This document shows positions 58,378 through 64,000 of a DNA stretch of 64,000 nucleotides, piece by piece. The DNA is from Saccharina japonica (lineage: Eukaryota > Sar > Phaeophyceae > Laminariales > Laminariaceae). The translations under genes were made by a program, and so were the position numbers. Positions within the stretch are counted from its first letter, which is position 1, and the number at the start of each line of letters is the position of its first letter. The notes below the pieces were generated by a model that saw only the letters and a list, made by a program, of their open reading frames with translations, ran no database searches and had not been told where the DNA came from. Location of the stretch: assembly GCA_008828725.1 (NCBI GenBank), contig MEHQ01000140.1, forward strand, positions 493,832 through 557,831, read 5' to 3'.

Positions 58378-61300
58378 ATGTCGGGAATGGAGAGTGACGA
58401 GTTCAACTGCGTCGGGCTCACGCGTTCCCCGGTGAAGCGGACGCCCGAAACGGGGTACTACGCTGGAGGCGGGCATCGTACCAACACCAGAGGGGAACCG
58501 GTATCCGCTGCGACGACAGAGAGGATGTCCGTCGGGAGTAGCACCGCCTCGACCGACTCTCGCCAGCGCCGTGCTCTCAACCCGGTGCCCGCCAATATAC
58601 TCGACTCTTCTAAGGCCTCCCGCACTCCATCCTCCTTGGCCTTGCTGTTGTCGTCGATCTCCAGCAAGAAGAGCACGTCTAGGGCGGCGCTGAGCGCGCG
58701 GCGGTTCGAGAGCCTTCCGGTGCCGAGGACGCTGAGTTTGTCTCCCGCTGAGTCCCCGCGACCGGACCCGGCCATGATAAGCGACAGGACTGACTGCGCC
58801 AGAACTTGCAGCAGCAGCAACAACAACGAGCCGAGGGGTGTTGAGCGCCTCTCTCCCCCCACGTCGACTCGCGCGCCTCTTTCCCCCCAGAATTCGTCCC
58901 ATACTCCCTCTCCCCAACAACAGCACCAGCAGCAGCAGCACCAGCAGCACCAGCACCAGCAGCACCAGCACCAGCAGCACCAGCACCAGCAGTCATGGTC
59001 GTCCAATACACCTCACGGACCGCAAGGAACAAGAACACCGACCACAGCGCCTTACGCCTCCAGCCCCGGGTTCACCGGAGGCTCCGCCGCTCGACGCCAG
59101 ATGTCGACCCCGGCCATGGCGGACCCATACCCGTCTCCTTCTCCGTACGCCGCTGTCGAGGAGAGGAGCTACGCCCACAACGACGACGGCGAGTGGTCGG
59201 ACTGCTCCTTTACCGGGGCGGCCTTCTCCCCAGACCCGTCTTCGCTCGCAGAGGTGCACCGCAGCGGTGACGGCACCAGCAGCAGCGGAGGCGGCGTCAG
59301 CAGCAGGGGAGGTTGGCCCGGTCGCGCAGGGGATAACAAGATGGGAGGGTCGACGGCGGCGTCGCCGATATCTCACATCTACAGCACGTTGACGGGGAGC
59401 GCCCTGCGCGCTGTCGGCGGACCGACCCCACGGTGCGCGGCCGGGTTGCAAGCTCCTCCTGTTCCCGAGGAGACGATGAACCGCTTCGGCGAGAGCACTC
59501 CGGCTGCATCATTGGCTATTCTTCGATTGGGTGGTAGCTCGGTGGCGAGTGAGAGCGCTAGAAGCAAAGCTAGCAGCAACGCTAGCCACTACGCGGCCCG
59601 CGATCGTGCAACACCCGCCGCGGAGCGCGAGGGTGAGGAACTACCGGACACTCCAGCGGCGGCAGCGACTCTAGCGGCGATGATGGCGGTGGGAGACGGA
59701 GGTGCTGTTGCTAACAGTAGCTTGTGCGGAACTGTTGTCCCGGAGGAGCGAAGTTTTCAGGAGGAGGACGCGGAGGAGGAGGAGGAGGAGGAAGAGGGGT
59801 GCAGCTTCCGTTCTCAAGGATCTTCAGAAGGGTCGGCGGACGCGCAGGTGAGTTAATACGTGGGCGATTCGGGTGGGAATTGGGAGCTTTGTGGGTTTTG
59901 AAACGCAAAACATACTGGTACGTACATCGTACCTGGTAGTTTTCATGAAAGGTCAATGTCCAATGTTGGAGTGCTGTCGTACAGTCGTGGGCCCGCGATA
60001 GTGCGGTGGGTCGCCAGACGACTACTACTGTGACCGCACCGCACTATTGTGAGACCCCGCACTATCCCGGGATAGTGCGGTACTGTACTGCACGATTGCG
60101 GGTTCCTAAATAGTGCGGTACCGCACTATCACGGAATATATGGAGAATTGTGTACATTGCAGCTACCCTGAATAGTGCGAGGACCGCGTTAAAGTGGATC
60201 AGAGCTCTACGGAGAATGACGAAGTGACCACGGCCACCAGGGCCCCTGCACGACACTGCACATAGCAGCTAATACGGTAGTTGGTAGTTGGAGAAACGAC
60301 TGCTGTGTACTGAGCTGCTGTTCGTTGTGACATGGAGGTGTAACGGTCCCGCGATAGTGCGGTTCCCGCACTGTTGGGGGACCGGTCCCGCACTACTGTA
60401 GTGCAGCAGCCGCACTATCGCGGGACGAAGTCGTGATTTTGACAGCACTATTGCGGCACCCCGCACTATTGCGGGCCCACGACTACGTGTAATACCTGTA
60501 TTCAGAATTCGGAGTAGTAAAGTGCAACGAATTCAAGCCTCAAAATTGAAAACAGCAGCAGTACATATACACTCGTACTCGCACGAGCTGTATTATGATA
60601 CGAGATACCGGTATATAATACGAGTACTGCTGTGCGAGTTTCGCTTGCGCGCGGTTTTTTGTCAACTGCTGGCGTTTTCATGTGCACCACTAGATTCCTA
60701 AGAGTTTACTCTTTGGTTCTCATTATCTTGGGAAAAAAGCTACCAGTACGTACGTGTTTATAAATCATGGTACGAGTACCATAGCACATTTCTTGCAGTA
60801 TATTTCCAGACTTAGTTTCTAGGGCTGTTTGAAGAAAAAAATGCATTTGTAGATGTTAACACGAGTCTCGAGTCTTGAACGGAAAATCGCGACTAGCGAC
60901 ACACTCTGCTGTAAAACCGAAAACTGAATATATACCAGGTACAGGTATACGGTGCGTAGACATGCTTCGTATTCGGCACAGCCGGCGATGTATCGAAGTA
61001 TCAGCGGCAGGTTTCGCTCAACGCGGCAGCTGCACGCAAGGAGTTTAGACTTGAGACACAAAGAGGCATCGGTCCGGTCGACCCTTTTACTGCTGCAAAC
61101 AGAAACATTGCCCAACTCTGATTCAAAGTTCGTGGATGGTTGACGTTGTAAAATGAGCGCTGCTGCTTCTTCCAAACCGAACTCTCGAAAATGCTACCAG
61201 GTATGCTCGTACGTACGAGTACCGAATACCTCGTAGGTCACCCCGGTGGTCTAACTGGTAGCCACGAAGCCTTTTGGGCCGGATGTCGAGGGTTCGATTC

Positions 61301-64000
61301 TCCTCATGGAGGTTCTTATTCTCAGATGACACCGACTGTCGAGAGCGCATATTATAGCGTGGGTAAGCAAACTTCGACGAGAGTTGAGGGAAGAAAGTGC
61401 TGAAATCTTCTCGCGATAAAAATGCAAAGCAAGCACCGTAGTGGGGGAGGAGGGAGAGGAGCCTACTTTGTGACCCCGGATCTGAGTTACGACTAGCGAG
61501 GGAGAAAAGACGGAAGTGCGAAGGTAATAAATGGGATGGACAAAAAATAATAATAATAATAATAATAATAAATTATGGTATGATACCAGGCATTGCAGTA
61601 TTAGGGTACTGCTGCTGTCACAACGTTCTGTACGAAAATCTAAGGACCGTTTGGGGTATTCACATGACTATCACAATGGTCCTTACATTTCCGGACAGTG
61701 TGGTATACGAGTAGTGAACGCCTCTTTGGTCATCATCGCTACATACACCAATAACGCAGCCGTGAAAAAATCGCCCAGTGTGTTGAATTGAAAACTGTCG
61801 GTACGGGCACCGCCTGGTCATTTTACGCAGCTTGATTCCAGGGGTTAAGATTGCTAAGGTTTGATCGATTTCGCAGCTGGCGCGTTCAGAATAGCGGAGC
61901 TTTTACCTGCGTACCTGTCTTCATTTCCGTCTTGTACATTTAATTTTTGTCATTAGATGACCGGCGAAAATCACGTCGCAGAGCCTTTAATGTGTGGTGT
62001 GCTACGTCATGTCCTAAGACGTTAATAGGTGCTTCTATCTCTTTTGGTGTCGCATCGTTGACTTCGTAAACCTTCCTTCCCTCCACCAGGGGTAGACGCT
62101 TAACGAGTAGTCCTCCCCCGCTTAGCCGACCTTGATTGTCAACGAATCCACCTGCCCAGCCGCACCAGTAGATGGATACCGATAGATGCCTAGGACAGCA
62201 GTGCGAGGCGAGCATGTCACCCACCAGGGTATACATATATACAGCCTACAGCTACTCGCATCATATATATATATATTTATGTCTGCACCGGCAGTGAGGT
62301 AGTCCGACGAAAACAACTAACTATTCACACGTTTGACAGATCATGATCTAAATCATCCTACTGTAGATCCTAACCTGCCGTTATGATCTGTACAGCAGTT
62401 GGGATCCAACCCAGGAAACATGTCCTACGAGTACTGTAGTTCATGCAGGTTATACGGCTCCCACGCGGCATGAGCTAGATTATACAGATCATACAGATCA
62501 TCTACCCTGAATGATCTAGATCATGAAGTGGGATTCGCTGATTTATCTATAGATCTGTAGTTCTTCAATCGAAGCGCTGTGATACGGGCTTTTAGGGTCC
62601 ATTCTTACCCGCCCACTACTCGTCTCCCCAAAACAGGTCCATTCAAGGTCTGCGGCACCAAGCTCTCCGCTTGGAATGTCGAACGTGAGCTCGAGAAGGT
62701 CGGCCATGACGCCGAGGCGCCCGAGGGCGGCAATGGCACTCTTAGATATCAGCGCGGAAACCCCACGGCGTATGATCAGGTGCCCGCGATATGTTGTATC
62801 CTCCGGTTGCGGCGAGCGTAGTGCTCAGCGTGTTGTGTTGTTGCGAGATTGTGCCGTGTGTGCGCGTGTGTGGGGTGTGTGTGCGCGTGTGTGGGGTGTG
62901 TGTGCGCGTGTGTGGGGTGTCTGTGCGCGTGTGCGTGCGTGTGTGCGCGTGTGTGTGCATGCTTGGTGGGGGGTTCGCAGTCGGCGGCGGCAGCAGTGGT
63001 GATGGGCAGTTGGTGTCGAGTGGGATGTGCGGTGAGGAGTATTGCCTATTGCCTAAGCGAAGCCAGTGGCGGGGGGTACTCATGTCGTGCATGGCCGTAA
63101 TCGTTTGACCATAGACCCTCGCATCCCTACAATGCCGGGACGGAGGGGGGGGGGTTACTCATTTGTTGCTTACCTTAGTCATTTGACCATTGACCACGCA
63201 CCCCTTTCGAGATGGAGCCCCGTCGGGGGGGGGGGGGGTCGTCGTTTACGCTTTGAGCGCGAGCGTGGCTTGGGCTAGCATAGTGCCTTGCGTTGCGCAT
63301 GGCAATGTTGGCTAGTTGGGGCGTCGTTTTCCTTCGCACGTTGTACGTCATGGGTGTGGCTGCCGCCGACACACCGTATATACCATACCTTGCCGTGCTG
63401 CTCATCCTCCTTCGTATACAGCCCCTGGGTGACCCCTTTCGCCTGAAACCCTGGTATCTGCACCCAAGCTGTTGCTTTGTGCTATTAATATTACCCTGGT
63501 GATAATTTCTTGGCTGCAACCACTCTTTTGCTCACTCTTCCTACCCCCAAACCCTTGCATTTCCATTCCCCACACACCACTTCTCCCTGTCTCCCACGCC
63601 TAGAGGAATCATCGGCGGACCAGGCCTGGCCGGGAAGCCCTGGCAGCAGAACCGGCAGCAAGAGCAGCGCTTCGTTCCGCAGGTGTCGAAAGTGGCCGAA
63701 ACCGAAACCGTCGAGGAGGAAACGCCTCGGAGGTTTATCACGGGGATGATGTCCGCCGACGATAAGCCGGTCGGTGGCGAGGGCGGCGTGAACGAAGGCC
63801 CAACCTCTCTCGCGAATGCCTCGGTCGGTGCTCGCGCCCAGTGCAACTCGACGTCTGTTGTGGCGGTCGCTGCGGCTGCCGCTGCTGCTGCTGCTGCAGC
63901 CTCCACCGCTGCCGCCAAAGCCAAAGCTAAAGCCGCTGCTTCTTCTCCCGCTGCGCGTGCTGGGGCAGCGTCGCCGGCGAGCGAGCGGGACGAACTTGCT
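58378..64000 (+). CDS. Unrecognised low-complexity protein, 5' part, runs off the window
   Basis: Exons 58378-59847, 62637-62779 and 63604 to the window end. The joins are in phase: CAG|GTGAGT, then ATCAG|GTGCCC, with AG plus A giving Arg. The same frame is open upstream to 57907, but that stretch overlaps TEX10 exon 1 on the other strand, so the ATG at 58378 ('MSGMESDEFNCVGL') is preferred. Composition: Ser/Thr/Pro-rich start with 'TRSP' and 'SPLS' sites, a Gln/His run of about 35 residues (58910-58995), a Gly/Ser-rich part, a Glu run near 59770-59800, then 'RRSAMTPRRPRAAMALLDIS' and an Ala-rich run (63865-63910). No signal peptide or membrane segment. Many possible proline-directed phosphorylation sites suggest a disordered regulatory or scaffold protein, but I assign no family. 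Confidence 0.65.
59983..60484. mobile_element. MITE-like element with terminal inverted repeats
   Basis: The left end AGTCGTGGGCCCGCGATAGT is mirrored by ACTATTGCGGGCCCACGACT at the right end, with one mismatch in 20. The 500-bp interior contains many short direct and inverted copies of TAGTGCGG/CCGCACTA. No transposase frame. The target-site duplication is unclear; flanks read GTAC and ACGT, so a 2-bp AC or a TA(C) duplication is possible. It lies in the first intron of the 58378 gene. Confidence 0.65.
61240..61312 (+). other. tRNA-like sequence with Pol III A and B boxes
   Basis: TGGTCTAACTGG at 61247-61258 fits an A box and GGTTCGATTC at 61291-61300 fits a B box, at tRNA spacing. A four-pair D stem (TGGT with GCCA) can form. 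The acceptor stem does not close and the T stem has a mismatch, so it is a tRNA relic or a SINE-type Pol III head rather than a functional tRNA gene. Confidence 0.4.
61440..61540 (+). repeat. Dispersed repeat, family 4
   Basis: GTGACCCCGGATCTGAGTTA, GACTAGCGAGGGAG and AATAAATGGGATGGA match 32455-32550. It begins about 130 bp after the tRNA-like sequence and is followed by (TAA)n, as expected if both are parts of one SINE-like unit. That link is inference. Confidence 0.6.
62325..62560 (+). repeat. Dispersed repeat, family 3, fullest copy
   Basis: CTAACCTGCCGTTATGATCT, GGATCCAACCCAGGAAACAT, GATTATACAGATCATACAGA, then GAATGATCTAGATCATGAAG before exon 2 of the 58378 gene. Internally palindromic around GATCTAGATC. 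Confidence 0.75.
62850..62965. repeat. (GT)n-rich minisatellite
   Basis: Four units of about 24 bp with GTGTGTGCGCGTGTGTGGGG, directly after exon 2 of the 58378 gene. Confidence 0.9.
63070..63150 (+). repeat. Short dispersed repeat, family 1 head
   Basis: A G-run, then TACTCATGTCGTGCATGGCC and CCTCGCATCCCTACAATGCC, ending in a second G-run at GGGACGGAGGG. Confidence 0.85.
63150..63237 (+). repeat. Short dispersed repeat, family 2
   Basis: Immediately follows the family 1 copy: TTACTCATTTGTTGCTTACC, AGTCATTTGACCATTGACCA and CCCCTTTCGAGATGGAGCCC, ending at a G-run. Its start ACTCAT resembles the family 1 start, so the two may share an origin. Confidence 0.75.

Noticed and set aside
58838..59392. 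Ser/Thr-rich frame of 184 codons and the opposite Cys/Trp-rich frames
   Set aside because: Shadows of the CAG/CAC repeat that encodes the Gln/His run in the 58378 gene.
61240..61312. Functional tRNA gene
   Set aside because: A and B boxes are good, but the acceptor stem cannot close and the T stem has a mismatch; kept only as tRNA-like.

Overview
The window is nuclear DNA of a eukaryote. Its genes are split into many short GC-rich exons by long introns that often carry poly-T or poly-C tracts before the AG acceptor, and simple repeats are abundant. One gene begins with a signal-peptide-like stretch followed by a transit-like stretch, as expected for import into a plastid of secondary red-algal origin. 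Together this suggests a photosynthetic stramenopile, most likely a brown alga (Ectocarpus-like). That placement is inference; no species can be named from the sequence alone.

Layout. (1) Bases 1-19233, + strand: the 3' two thirds of an exocyst SEC15 (EXOC6) gene in 11 exons, with introns of about 0.5-3.2 kb full of satellites, including 2.4 kb of uninterrupted GGGAT pentamer. (2) 18644-22990 and 23540-27893: a direct duplication of about 4.35 kb, roughly 99% identical, whose second copy begins right after an ambiguous base. It carries the last SEC15 exon and the 3' exons of a convergent minus-strand gene, so it may be an unmerged contig overlap. (3) 29298-30458, - strand: the 5' exons of that unrecognised gene, head-to-head with (4) 30764-35314, + strand: a six-exon, 425-residue, probably plastid-targeted protein that I do not recognise. 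(5) 36754-48556, + strand: a complete acetoacetyl-CoA synthetase in 14 exons, with an Arg-rich presequence and a C-terminal SRL tripeptide. (6) 50826-58142, - strand: a TEX10/IPI1-type ribosome-biogenesis protein. (7) 58378-64000 and beyond, + strand: a long low-complexity protein of unknown function, divergent from TEX10.

The genes are unrelated housekeeping functions: vesicle tethering, ketone-body activation, 60S ribosome maturation and a plastid protein. They are not an operon or pathway cluster. Two divergent pairs share intergenic regions of 305 and 235 bp. AACS and TEX10 converge, as do SEC15 and the minus-strand gene at 21.7-30.5 kb.

Non-coding structure includes at least four dispersed short repeat families (one always abutting a G or C homopolymer), a palindromic satellite, a 500-bp MITE-like element with terminal inverted repeats, a smaller palindromic insertion, and a tRNA-like sequence with Pol III A and B boxes. 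I found no CRISPR array, rRNA, intact transposase or viral gene. I found no convincing undescribed multi-gene system.
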